Assembly (NCBI GenBank): GCA_017520935.1 | Contig: JAFXEF010000009.1 | Span: 1 to 61,079, forward strand | Direction of reading: 5' to 3' | Length of the DNA stretch: 61,079 bases | Source of the DNA: Bacteroidaceae bacterium | GTDB taxonomy: Bacteria > Bacteroidota > Bacteroidia > Bacteroidales > Bacteroidaceae | Part shown: one piece after another, positions 1 to 6,841 of the stretch | Layout of the letters: each line of letters opens with the position of its first letter | Numbering within the stretch: the first letter of the stretch is position 1 | Made by a program: the position numbers and the translations under genes | Notes under the pieces: model-generated | What the model was told of the DNA's origin: nothing | Seen by the model: the letters and a program-made list of their open reading frames with translations, nothing else | The model's database searches: none

Positions 1-1
1 C

Positions 2-529
2 ACCGTCAGCGCAACATTCACTGTGAACAAATATCAGGTAACCTTCAAGATTGACGGTGTGGTGATTGCCACCTATACGCAAGACTATGGCTCTGCCATC
101 GTTGCCCCCGAGGCTCCTGAGCGCGAAGGCTATACTTTCAGCGGTTGGGGCAATGTGGCCGAGACGGTGCCTGCAAACGATGTGACCTATGAGGGCAGCT
201 ATTCGGCAAACCTGTATAACGTATACTATTTCGTGGGGGCAACGCTGGTGCACTCTGTCAAGGTGGCCTATGGCGAACCTATCCCCGAATACATCTACGA
301 GCCGGAGGAGGAGGGCTACACCTTCCTCGGATGGATAGGCGAGAGCTATGCGACGATGCCCGCCCATGATGTGACCTATACGGCGAATATTGACAATGGT
401 ATTGGCACATTGACAATTGACTATAGCCAATTGAATATTTATGACCTCACAGGCCGCAAGGTAGCAGATACCGAGAACCTCAAGGGTGGTATCTACATCA
501 TCAATGGTAAGAAGGTGGTGATCAAGTAA
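2..529 (+). CDS. Secreted InlB/Listeria-Bacteroides repeat protein, C-terminal part
   Basis: The frame is open to the left edge, so only the C-terminal part is present. It contains two copies of a repeat of about 75 residues with the pattern EGYTF-x-GW ... MPAHDVTYTA, typical of the Listeria-Bacteroides (InlB B) repeat found in cell-surface adhesin-like proteins. The last 35 residues (IYDLTGRKV ... GIYIINGKKVVIK) resemble the short C-terminal sorting or anchoring tail common on secreted Bacteroidales proteins. Its N-terminal domains lie outside the window, so the binding partner or enzyme activity cannot be told. A strong hairpin follows the stop codon. Confidence 0.8.
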   Translation, partial: TVSATFTVNKYQVTFKIDGVVIATYTQDYGSAIVAPEAPEREGYTFSGWGNVAETVPANDVTYEGSYSANLYNVYYFVGATLVHSVKVAYGEPIPEYIYEPEEEGYTFLGWIGESYATMPAHDVTYTANIDNGIGTLTIDYSQLNIYDLTGRKVADTENLKGGIYIINGKKVVIK

Positions 530-558
530 GGCACATCGCTGCATACCTGCATGATACT

Positions 559-590
559 CACGGGAGCTGCCCATTCGGGTAGCCCCCGTG
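559..590 (+). terminator. Hairpin terminator after the repeat protein
   Basis: A 14-bp stem with one A/C mismatch and one G-T pair (arms 559-572 and 577-590, loop ATTC) lies 30 bp after the stop codon at 529. It is followed by AAATGTTTGT, a weak T-rich tail. Confidence 0.6.
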
Positions 591-653
591 AAATGTTTGT
601 CTGTCATAACAAAATATGTGGAAGAATTCTTTTCCACTCCCCCTCACCCCGCG

Positions 654-807
654 GGCAACAGGCAACACCGGCAACAGCGAAAATGGGGGCTGCATCGAAT
701 TTCGAACTTCGAATTACGAATAACGAATAACGAACTTCGAATTACGAACTTCGAACCTCGAATAACGAGTTTCGAATAACGAATTACGAATAACGAACCT
801 CGAATTT
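654..807. repeat. Heptanucleotide tandem array, 16 units of CGAANNN
   Basis: From 696 to 807 there are 16 uninterrupted 7-bp units. Fifteen begin CGAA and one CGAG; the last three bases vary (TTT, CTT, TTA, TAA, CCT). A smaller run of GGCAACA units lies at 654-667. The array fills the gap between two convergent genes and ends 8 bp before the stop codon of the small minus-strand gene at 816. Because 7 is not a multiple of 3, each frame reads it as a 7-residue periodic peptide, so the open frames here are not taken as genes. Confidence 0.9.
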
Positions 808-815
808 CAATCCAC

Positions 816-1079
816 TCACATTCCCTGCATCTTGGCAATGATGGCCTCTACGGCATCGCCGAAGTCGCTGTATAGCTTGCGGAAATAGGGTTTGATGGCG
901 CCGGGCTGCGGATGGTTGGCGCGGGCCAGGAACTCGTTCTGCAGGTTGAGGATGTCGGTCAGCACCTCGTCCACCTTCGCATCGTCGGCCTTCCTTAACG
1001 CTTTGAGCACGAGGCACTCGCCGAACAGCTCGCCTGCCACATAGTTGATGCTCTTCTTCAGATCTCTCTTGTTTGCCAT
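816..1079 (-). CDS. Conserved Bacteroidales hypothetical protein, 87 aa
   Basis: The product starts MANKRDLKKSINYVAGELF and is predicted to be mostly alpha-helical. It resembles a small cytosolic protein family seen in Bacteroidales whose function I do not know. I chose the Met at 1079 rather than an upstream in-frame Met because the family start is MANKRDLKK, and a good promoter (1148-1179) lies upstream. No signal peptide, membrane segment or catalytic motif is visible. It is transcribed alone, away from pfp. Confidence 0.75.
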   Translation of the reverse strand: MANKRDLKKSINYVAGELFGECLVLKALRKADDAKVDEVLTDILNLQNEFLARANHPQPGAIKPYFRKLYSDFGDAVEAIIAKMQGM

Positions 1080-1147
1080 AGTCTTTCTTGTATTAGAAAC
1101 GGTAAGTGCAACGTAGAGGTTGCAATCCATGCCGTCAGTTTGCCCGG

Positions 1148-1179
1148 TAAAGGTAGTCAATAAAGTTTAATGCACCAAA
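1148..1179 (-). promoter_or_regulatory. Bacteroidota-type promoter for the 87-aa gene
   Basis: Read on the minus strand, TTTG (1179-1176), 20 bp, then TACCTTTA (1155-1148). This fits the TTTG-N19/20-TAnnTTTG pattern with one change in the last base. It lies about 70 bp upstream of the start codon at 1079. Confidence 0.6.
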
Positions 1180-1273
1180 CAGCCGAGAAAAAAACTGATA
1201 AATTTGATGTTCTCACGGATTTTTGCAAAATTTGCGACAGTTTGTAAAGATTCGCTAAAAGCACGCTGATGAC

Positions 1274-1349
1274 CACAGATTTTCTTGATCACGGATTATA
1301 CGGAGCACGCGGATGGCCACGGATAATAATTAAATCCGTAGAATCTGTG
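1274..1349. repeat. Interrupted palindrome of TCCGTG/TCTGTG words
   Basis: CACAGAT (1274-1280) and ATCTGTG (1343-1349) are exact inverted ends. Internal CACGGATT and AATCCGT pair imperfectly. On the minus strand the element reads as loosely 9-bp-spaced words (TCCGTG, TCCGCG, TCCGTA, TCCGTG, TCTGTG). It looks like a dispersed intergenic repeat rather than a gene. Confidence 0.5.
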
Positions 1350-1391
1350 TCACCCGTGTGCCATAAGAGACGAACAGAACGAATTATCATA

Positions 1392-1440
1392 TGTGAGTTA
1401 TGAGCTATAAACACTAAACTCTAAACACTAAACACTATTT
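1392..1440. repeat. Heptanucleotide array upstream of pfp (7 slots)
   Basis: Seven consecutive 7-bp slots run from TGTGAGT through TATAAAC and ACTAAAC/TCTAAAC to ACTATTT. The core three units differ by one base. The array ends 24 bp before the pfp start codon and so lies in its 5' leader. Confidence 0.8.
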
Positions 1441-1464
1441 TTTAACTATACACATTTATCCACA

Positions 1465-3111
1465 ATGAAGAAAAGCGCATTGCAATTGGCCAGAGCTTCT
1501 TATCAGCCGAAGCTCCCCCAAGTATTGAGAAGTGCTGTGAAGATTGAAGAGGGTGCCCTCACACAGTCTGCAGCCGACCAGGAGGCTATCAAGGAACTGT
1601 TCCCCAATACCTATGGTATGCCTATGTTGAAGTTCGTGCCTGCCGACAAGGCAGAGAGCAAGCCCCTGAACGTAGGTGTTATCCTTTCCGGAGGTCAGGC
1701 TCCCGGTGGTCACAACGTGATTTCTGGCCTGTTCGACGGCCTCAAGATGCTCAACCCCGCCAGCCGTCTCTATGGCTTCCTGATGGGCCCTGATGGCCTT
1801 GTGAAGCACAACTACCGCGAGCTCACCGCTGAGGTGGTGGACGAATACCGCAACACCGGTGGTTTCGATATGATCGGTTCGGGCCGTACGAAGCTTGAGA
1901 CCAAGGAGCAGTTCGACAAGGGTCTTGAAATCCTCAAGAAGCTTGAGATCAATGCGCTTGTAATCATTGGCGGCGACGACTCTAACACCAACGCCTGCGT
2001 ACTCGCTGAGTACTATGCTTCTATCAATGCCGGCGTGCAGGTTATCGGTTGCCCCAAGACCATCGACGGTGACTTGAAGAACGAGATGATTGAGACCTCT
2101 TTCGGTTTCGACACCGCTTGTAAGGTATATGCTGAGGTTGTAGGTAATATCGAGCGCGACTGTGACTCGGCCCGTAAGTACTATCACTTCATCAAGCTGA
2201 TGGGCCGTTCGGCTTCTCACATCGCTCTGGAGGTAGCCCTTCAGGTGCAGCCCAATATCTGTATCATCTCTGAGGAGGTTGAGGCCAAGCGCCAGTCGCT
2301 CGACGAGGTGGTGACCGGCATTGCCAACGTGGTAGTAAAGCGTGCCGAGAATGGCTGCAACTATGGTATCGTGCTCATCCCCGAAGGCCTTATCGAGTTC
2401 ATCCCCGAGATCAAGTCGCTCATCAGCGAGCTCAACGACTTCCTCGCACACAACGCTGCCGAGTTTGCCGCTGTGGAAGAGGCTGACCAGCGTCAGTACA
2501 TCATCGACCACCTCTCTGAGGCTAACGCCAAGGTATACGCAAGTCTGCCCGAAGGCGTGGCACGCCAGCTCTCACTGGACCGCGACCCCCACGGCAACGT
2601 GCAGGTATCGCTCATCGAGACAGAGAAGTTGCTCTCTGAGATGGTAGGCAACAAGCTCGACGAGTGGAAGGCTGCCGGCAAGTACAACGGTAAGTTCGCT
2701 GCCCAGCACCACTTCTTCGGCTACGAAGGCCGTTGCGCAGCTCCCTCAAACTACGATGCTGACTACTGCTACTCGCTCGGCTATGCTGCATCGCTGCTCA
2801 TCGCTGCCGGCAAGACCGGTTACATGCCTTCGATCCGTCAGACCACACGTCCTGCAGAGGAGTGGTTGGCAGGTGGTATCCCTGTGACAATGATGATGAA
2901 CATGGAGCGTCGTCACGGCCAGATGAAGCCCGTAATCAAGAAGGCGCTTGTAGAGCTCGACGGGGCACCCTTCAAGGCTTTTGCAGCCAAGCGTGAGGCC
3001 TGGGCAACCGAGACGGAGTATGTATTCCCCGGTCCTATCCAGTACTACGGTCCCCGTGAGGTATGCGACCAGCCTACTATGACTCTCCGTTACGAGTTGG
3101 GCGACCTCTAA
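1465..3111 (+). CDS. pfp: Diphosphate--fructose-6-phosphate 1-phosphotransferase
   Basis: This cytosolic enzyme reversibly phosphorylates fructose 6-phosphate with pyrophosphate, serving both glycolysis and gluconeogenesis. At 548 residues it has the length of the long PPi-dependent PFK group. Visible motifs are GGQAPGGHN (76-84), the PPi-type signature GGDDSNTNA (169-177, with Asp replacing the Gly of ATP enzymes) and the catalytic PKTIDGDL (197-204), followed by a [13 protein letters not shown] sugar-binding segment. It stands alone, flanked by heptanucleotide arrays on both sides and followed by a hairpin terminator. A class III fructose bisphosphatase lies at 52.6 kb, so both routes between F6P and FBP are present. 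Confidence 0.96.
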   Translation: MKKSALQLARASYQPKLPQVLRSAVKIEEGALTQSAADQEAIKELFPNTYGMPMLKFVPADKAESKPLNVGVILSGGQAPGGHNVISGLFDGLKMLNPASRLYGFLMGPDGLVKHNYRELTAEVVDEYRNTGGFDMIGSGRTKLETKEQFDKGLEILKKLEINALVIIGGDDSNTNACVLAEYYASINAGVQVIGCPKTIDGDLKNEMIETSFGFDTACKVYAEVVGNIERDCDSARKYYHFIKLMGRSASHIALEVALQVQPNICIISEEVEAKRQSLDEVVTGIANVVVKRAENGCNYGIVLIPEGLIEFIPEIKSLISELNDFLAHNAAEFAAVEEADQRQYIIDHLSEANAKVYASLPEGVARQLSLDRDPHGNVQVSLIETEKLLSEMVGNKLDEWKAAGKYNGKFAAQHHFFGYEGRCAAPSNYDADYCYSLGYAASLLIAAGKTGYMPSIRQTTRPAEEWLAGGIPVTMMMNMERRHGQMKPVIKKALVELDGAPFKAFAAKREAWATETEYVFPGPIQYYGPREVCDQPTMTLRYELGDL

Positions 3112-3116
3112 TTCGG

Positions 3117-3144
3117 AATTGACAATTGATAATTGACAATTAAA
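3117..3144. repeat. Heptanucleotide array after pfp (AATTGAC units)
   Basis: Four 7-bp units (AATTGAC, AATTGAT, AATTGAC, AATTAAA) begin 5 bp after the pfp stop codon and precede its terminator hairpin. Confidence 0.8.
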
Positions 3145-3156
3145 TAGTGATGTAAA

Positions 3157-3188
3157 GTAAGGGCAGACAACGTCTGCCCCTACTTTTA
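3157..3188 (+). terminator. Terminator after pfp
   Basis: A 12-bp stem with one mismatch (3157-3168 with 3172-3183, loop AAC) is followed by TTTTATA. It ends 14 bp before the next gene, which therefore probably has its own promoter or depends on read-through. Confidence 0.65.
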
Positions 3189-3201
3189 TATAAAGATACG
3201 A

Positions 3202-4164
3202 ATGGCGAAGACAAGTTCCACCGTACGCACCACCACCATCCGCATGAACGGCAAGCCCAAGCAGAAGGCCAAGAGCACCAAGAAGGGCAAACCCATGACG
3301 GATAAGGAGAAGCGCAAGGCTGCCAAGGCCAAGGCTAAGGCCCGCGAAGCGGCTGCCCGCAAGGCTCAGCGCCGTAAGGCGCGTGCTCGTGCTTGGGCGC
3401 GATTCTGCAATTCGGGTACTATGCACTGGATTCTCACAGCCATCGGTGCAGTGGCTCTGCTCTCTTTCTTCTACTATTTCTTCATCCGCCCCTACAGCTA
3501 TCGTTGGAAACCCTGCTACGGATTCAAGGGCTATGGCGTATGCTTGCCAGTCAACTATAAGGTGCATGGCATCGACGTGTCGCACCATCAAGGCGACATC
3601 CGTTGGGACAAGGTCAAGGCTACCGAAAAGCAGGAATATCCCATCCGCTTCGTGTTTATGAAAGCTACGGAGGGGGGCGACTACAAGGATCGCCGCTTCG
3701 ATGAGAACTTTAGCCGTGCTCGTGAGGTGGGGCTCATGCGTGGTGCCTACCACTTCTATAATCCCAATTCTGACCCCATTCGTCAGGCCGACTTCTTCAT
3801 TTCGCAGGTGAAACTCGAGAAGGGCGACTTGGCTCCCGTTCTTGACATAGAACGCAAACCGCGCAATAAGGCACAGCTGCAGGCCGATCTCGTGAAATTC
3901 CTCAACCGCCTGGAGCAGCACTACGGAGTGAAACCGATTATCTACACCTCATATAAATATATGACACGCTATCTGGATGCTCCGGAGTTTGCCAAATATC
4001 CACTGTGGATAGCCCATTACTACGTGGAGGCACTCAGTTATGAAGGTCCATGGCAGTTCTGGCAGCATACCGACTACGGTTCTGTGCCCGGGATTGAGGA
4101 GAGTGTAGACTTGAATGTCTTCAACGGTTCGCTTGAGGAACTCCAGCGATACACTTTACGGTAA
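3202..4164 (+). CDS. Membrane-anchored GH25 lysozyme-like muramidase with basic N-terminal tail
   Basis: Residues 1-70 form a Lys/Arg/Ala-rich tail, followed by one membrane segment (about 75-94) and a glycoside hydrolase family 25 domain from about 122. The GH25 signature GIDVSHHQGDIRWDKV and the acidic VLDIERK strand are present, so it should cleave the sugar backbone of peptidoglycan. The topology suggests a cytoplasmic positive tail with the catalytic domain in the periplasm. Similar tails occur on GH25 proteins of other Bacteroidales; whether the tail binds nucleic acid or only sets topology is unknown. A terminator follows the gene. Confidence 0.88.
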   Translation: MAKTSSTVRTTTIRMNGKPKQKAKSTKKGKPMTDKEKRKAAKAKAKAREAAARKAQRRKARARAWARFCNSGTMHWILTAIGAVALLSFFYYFFIRPYSYRWKPCYGFKGYGVCLPVNYKVHGIDVSHHQGDIRWDKVKATEKQEYPIRFVFMKATEGGDYKDRRFDENFSRAREVGLMRGAYHFYNPNSDPIRQADFFISQVKLEKGDLAPVLDIERKPRNKAQLQADLVKFLNRLEQHYGVKPIIYTSYKYMTRYLDAPEFAKYPLWIAHYYVEALSYEGPWQFWQHTDYGSVPGIEESVDLNVFNGSLEELQRYTLR

Positions 4165-4170
4165 GGGTAA

Positions 4171-4203
4171 AAAGAAAAAGAGTTGCAACCGCAACTCTTT
4201 TTT
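4171..4203. terminator. Bidirectional terminator between GH25 gene and prmA
   Basis: A perfect 10-bp stem AAAGAGTTGC/GCAACTCTTT (4177-4186 and 4191-4200, loop AACC) has T residues after it and A residues before it. It can therefore end transcription from both convergent genes. Confidence 0.85.
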
Positions 4204-4236
4204 ACTTCCAAGAACCAAAAATCTTGTTTTCAGTTC

Positions 4237-5082
4237 TTATTCCTTTACAAACCGAGCTGCCGTCCAGTCCTTCTCTACACGGTGGCTGAGGTAGCGCAGC
4301 CCGAGGCGCTGGGCTTCGGCCTGTATCATGGGGAGGTCGCTCTCGTAGAAGCCGCTGAAGTAGATCTCGGCTCCTTCGTTCATGCGGGCTACGTAGTATT
4401 GCATGTCGGCCAGGAGGATGTTGCGGTTGATGTTGGCGATGATGACATCGAACGGCCCTTCGGTGGCAAGCGATGAGGCGTCGCCCTGGAATACCTTGAT
4501 GTTGTCGATGTGGTTGAGGGCGAGGTTGTCGATGGAGTTGTTCACACACCACTCGTCGATGTCGATGGCGGTGAGCGATGTGGCTCCGCGCATCGAGGCC
4601 AGAATGGCGAGGATTGATGTGCCGCAGCCCATATCGAGTACGGTCTTGCCCTGCAGGTCGGTATCGAGCAGGTAGCCGATGATGAGGCGGGTGGTCTGGT
4701 GATGACCGGTGCCGAACGCCATCTGCGGATTGATGATGATGTCGTAAGTCGCCTTCGGGTAGTCCTTATGGAAGGTGCTGTGGATGACGCAGCGGTCGTC
4801 TACAACGATTGGTTCAAAGAAGTTCTTCTCCCACTCCTCATTCCAGTCCTTGTCTTCCATCTCCTGAGCGGTGAAGGTGATGGAGGTGTCGCTCATGGGA
4901 AAGTCGGTCAGTGCCTCGCGCAGGGCTTCTTCGTTGTAGAGGGAGGCGGGTACGTAACCGATGGTGCCGTCGGTGGACTCGACAAAACTCTCGAACCCCA
5001 ACTCTGCAGCAAGGGCTGCTATAATGTCGTTGGCGGTCTCGCTCACGGGATTCACGGTAAAGGTGACTTCGATGTATTGCAT
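4237..5082 (-). CDS. prmA: Ribosomal protein L11 methyltransferase
   Basis: A SAM-dependent enzyme that methylates ribosomal protein L11 in the cytosol. The 281-residue product has the PrmA N-terminal substrate-recognition domain, then NPQMAFGTGHHQTT (118-131) and the SAM-binding glycine loop VLDMGCGTSILA (148-159). IIANINRN further on matches the family's catalytic-site strand. Length is normal. It is convergent with the GH25 gene, sharing a terminator, and divergent from the Ser/Arg-rich envelope gene. Confidence 0.95.
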   Translation of the reverse strand: MQYIEVTFTVNPVSETANDIIAALAAELGFESFVESTDGTIGYVPASLYNEEALREALTDFPMSDTSITFTAQEMEDKDWNEEWEKNFFEPIVVDDRCVIHSTFHKDYPKATYDIIINPQMAFGTGHHQTTRLIIGYLLDTDLQGKTVLDMGCGTSILAILASMRGATSLTAIDIDEWCVNNSIDNLALNHIDNIKVFQGDASSLATEGPFDVIIANINRNILLADMQYYVARMNEGAEIYFSGFYESDLPMIQAEAQRLGLRYLSHRVEKDWTAARFVKE

Positions 5083-5150
5083 ATGGTAATGTTTTTTTTA
5101 TCGTTTTTTCGTTGCAACTCTATTGCTCTCTCTGCAAAATTACGCATTTT

Positions 5151-5186
5151 TAGGGATTTTCCCCATAAATGATAGGGATTTTCCCC
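5151..5186. promoter_or_regulatory. Twin 14-bp direct repeats, possible operator
   Basis: TAGGGATTTTCCCC occurs at 5151-5164 and again, identical, at 5173-5186, a 22-bp spacing or about two helical turns. Each copy has dyad symmetry (GGGA...TCCC). The pair sits between prmA and the divergent gene at 5251, just upstream of that gene's -7 box. The arrangement suggests a regulator binding two sites on the same DNA face. This is an inference from layout only. Confidence 0.5.
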
Positions 5187-5208
5187 TATTTGGGTTGAAA
5201 ATACTTGT

Positions 5209-5216
5209 TATCTTTG
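5209..5216 (+). promoter_or_regulatory. -7 box for the Ser/Arg-rich envelope gene
   Basis: TATCTTTG, a perfect Bacteroidota -7 box, lies 35 bp upstream of the start codon at 5251. A TTTG at 5189-5192 is closer than usual (16 bp), so the -33 element is uncertain. Confidence 0.6.
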
Positions 5217-5250
5217 CACTGTGAAAAGGTAACTATTAATATATATAGGT

Positions 5251-6789
5251 ATGAAAAAAGGAATATTGACAGCATTGATGTTGGTGGGAATCATCGGTTC
5301 GGCATCGGCACAGCACGATGACCTGTACTTCGTCCCCAAGAAGAAAAAGGCAAAGACGGAGGCTCAGGTCGTGAAGACAGAGCAGGAGGCTTCTCTCGCG
5401 TCCGGTGAGGTGGAGGCAGCCTCTCCCCTGGCAAAGGATAGTGTCAAGACCTTGTCGGTGACAACCTTCTCTGCAAAAGGTCTGCCGATGGATGCGGACA
5501 CTTATAACCGCCGTGGCTCATACTTGACCGAGCAGGGCGATGCCGTGTCGGAGTTTGCCATGGATGAGGAGGGCTTTGTGCTCATCACCGAAGAGGGCGA
5601 CACGATGTGGATGAACACCGATACCCTGCGGCTCACCCGCGTTGACGAAGGTGAGGGATGGGTCAATGGCTTTGAGGGTAGCGATTCGGACTATGAGTAT
5701 GCCATGCGCATCATCCGCTTCCGCAATCCGCGTTATGCAATCCCTGTGAGCAGCCCGCTCTATTGGGATGTGGTGTATGGCGGTGCCCTGTGGCCCACCT
5801 GGGATTGGAATATCTACGATGATGGCATGTATGCCTACGTGTTCCCCACTTCCAGTAACTGGTATTATTGGGACTATATGATGGGCTATCCCTTCGGATG
5901 GAACCGCTGGGGTCACTGGAACCACTGGAACCATTATTGGGACTTCCACTACAGTCATCACTGGGGACCCCATTGGGGTATGGGTTCGTATTGGAATGGC
6001 TGGGGCTTCTACGGCCATGTGTGGTATGACCCTTGGTTTAATCCCCATTTCCATGACTATTATCCCGGCTGGCATCACGGCCATCACGGTTTTTATCCTG
6101 GTTTCGGCCATGGCAAGCCCGGCTGGGGTGGTGTGACGCCCGATAAGCCGCATCCTCGTGAGAACGACCGCCATGCAACGATAGCCTCTACACGTCGTGG
6201 CTCGCAGGACAGCAATACAGCGAGCCGTCATGCAACAACCACAACTACACGTCGTGGCGCAAGTGTTAGCCGTACCGACAATGGTTCTACTCGCAGCTCC
6301 TCAGTTCGCGTAGTGACGGGTCGCACAGGTTCTTCCTCGAACCGCTCGTCAGGTGCAGTCCGCTCATCGTCAAGTCGTGGTGGTAATGATGAGGTATTGC
6401 GTCGTGGAGGCAGCACCTCCTCCTCCGTCAGTCGCGGTGCCACTACAGGCAGCAGCTCACGCAGTTCCTATACTCGTCAGAGCACTTCGCGCAGCAGCTC
6501 GGGCTCTTCATACAACCGTCCCAGCAGCACTCGCAGCTCTTCGTCATCGATAAGCCGTAGCTCTTCTTCGAGCAGCAGCCGTTCGGGCAGCTATTCTTCA
6601 GGTAGCTCGCGTAGCAGTTCGTACAGTGGCAGCAGCTCGTATAGTAGCGGTAGCTCATACAGCAGCTCTCGTAGCAGCAGCTCATACAGTGGCGGCGGTA
6701 GCTCTTACAGTGGCGGTGGCTCACGTGGCGGAGGAAGCAGCAGTAGCGGTAGCTCACGCAGCGGTGGTGGTGGCGGCAGCCGTCGATAG
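5251..6789 (+). CDS. Exported protein with Trp/His/Tyr-rich middle and Ser/Arg/Gly-rich tail
   Basis: The 512-residue product has a signal peptide (MKKGILTALMLVGIIGSASA, cut before QHDDLYF). Residues about 20-180 are an ordinary mixed domain, then comes a segment (about 185-295) very rich in Trp, His, Tyr, Gly and Pro with WNHWNH- and HHGHHG-like runs. From about 320 to the end it is a low-complexity Ser/Arg/Gly tail. I recognise no enzyme family. Similar hypothetical proteins occur in Bacteroidales; here it precedes a FadL-like barrel by 52 bp, suggesting an operon. The aromatic/His segment might bind metal or glycans, but this is speculation. Confidence 0.85.
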   Translation: MKKGILTALMLVGIIGSASAQHDDLYFVPKKKKAKTEAQVVKTEQEASLASGEVEAASPLAKDSVKTLSVTTFSAKGLPMDADTYNRRGSYLTEQGDAVSEFAMDEEGFVLITEEGDTMWMNTDTLRLTRVDEGEGWVNGFEGSDSDYEYAMRIIRFRNPRYAIPVSSPLYWDVVYGGALWPTWDWNIYDDGMYAYVFPTSSNWYYWDYMMGYPFGWNRWGHWNHWNHYWDFHYSHHWGPHWGMGSYWNGWGFYGHVWYDPWFNPHFHDYYPGWHHGHHGFYPGFGHGKPGWGGVTPDKPHPRENDRHATIASTRRGSQDSNTASRHATTTTTRRGASVSRTDNGSTRSSSVRVVTGRTGSSSNRSSGAVRSSSSRGGNDEVLRRGGSTSSSVSRGATTGSSSRSSYTRQSTSRSSSGSSYNRPSSTRSSSSSISRSSSSSSSRSGSYSSGSSRSSSYSGSSSYSSGSSYSSSRSSSSYSGGGSSYSGGGSRGGGSSSSGSSRSGGGGGSRR

Positions 6790-6841
6790 AGTGAAGCTGT
6801 CATCAAGAAAGATAAACCAAGAATCATAAATCAAAATCACT

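Larger units (their letters stand above)
1080..1464. other. Intergenic region upstream of pfp, repeat-rich
   Basis: This 385-bp gap between divergent genes has no convincing ORF. It holds the minus-strand promoter at 1148-1179, an interrupted inverted repeat at 1274-1349 built from TCCGTG- and TCTGTG-like words, and a heptanucleotide array at 1392-1440 ending 24 bp before the pfp start. I could not place a confident pfp promoter. TAAATTTG at 1199-1206 is a possible -7 box but lacks a matching -33 box. Confidence 0.7.

Noticed and set aside
410..437. Heptanucleotide-like TTGACAA/TTGACTA/TAGCCAA/TTGAATA run in the first gene
   Set aside because: The period fits, but the coding sequence leads into the sorting tail in the usual way and the units are diverged. 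Chance cannot be excluded.
696..807. CRISPR-like array
   Set aside because: Units are 7 bp with no spacers, and no Cas genes are present in the window.
588..838. Open frames on both strands across the CGAANNN array
   Set aside because: Repeats with a 7-bp period without stops stay open in many frames. The peptides are pure 7-residue repeats and no gene signals support them.
1456..2511. Long open frame (351 aa) on the minus strand opposite pfp
   Set aside because: It is antisense to a clear, fully conserved pfp frame. Its protein resembles no family and reflects codon bias.
2746..3921. 391-aa minus-strand frame spanning pfp end and GH25 gene
   Set aside because: It covers parts of two well-supported plus-strand genes and the terminator and array between them. 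It is a shadow frame.
5209..5216. Full TTTG/TAnnTTTG promoter for the Ser/Arg-rich gene
   Set aside because: The -7 box is perfect, but the nearest TTTG is at 16-bp spacing, so only the -7 box is reported.
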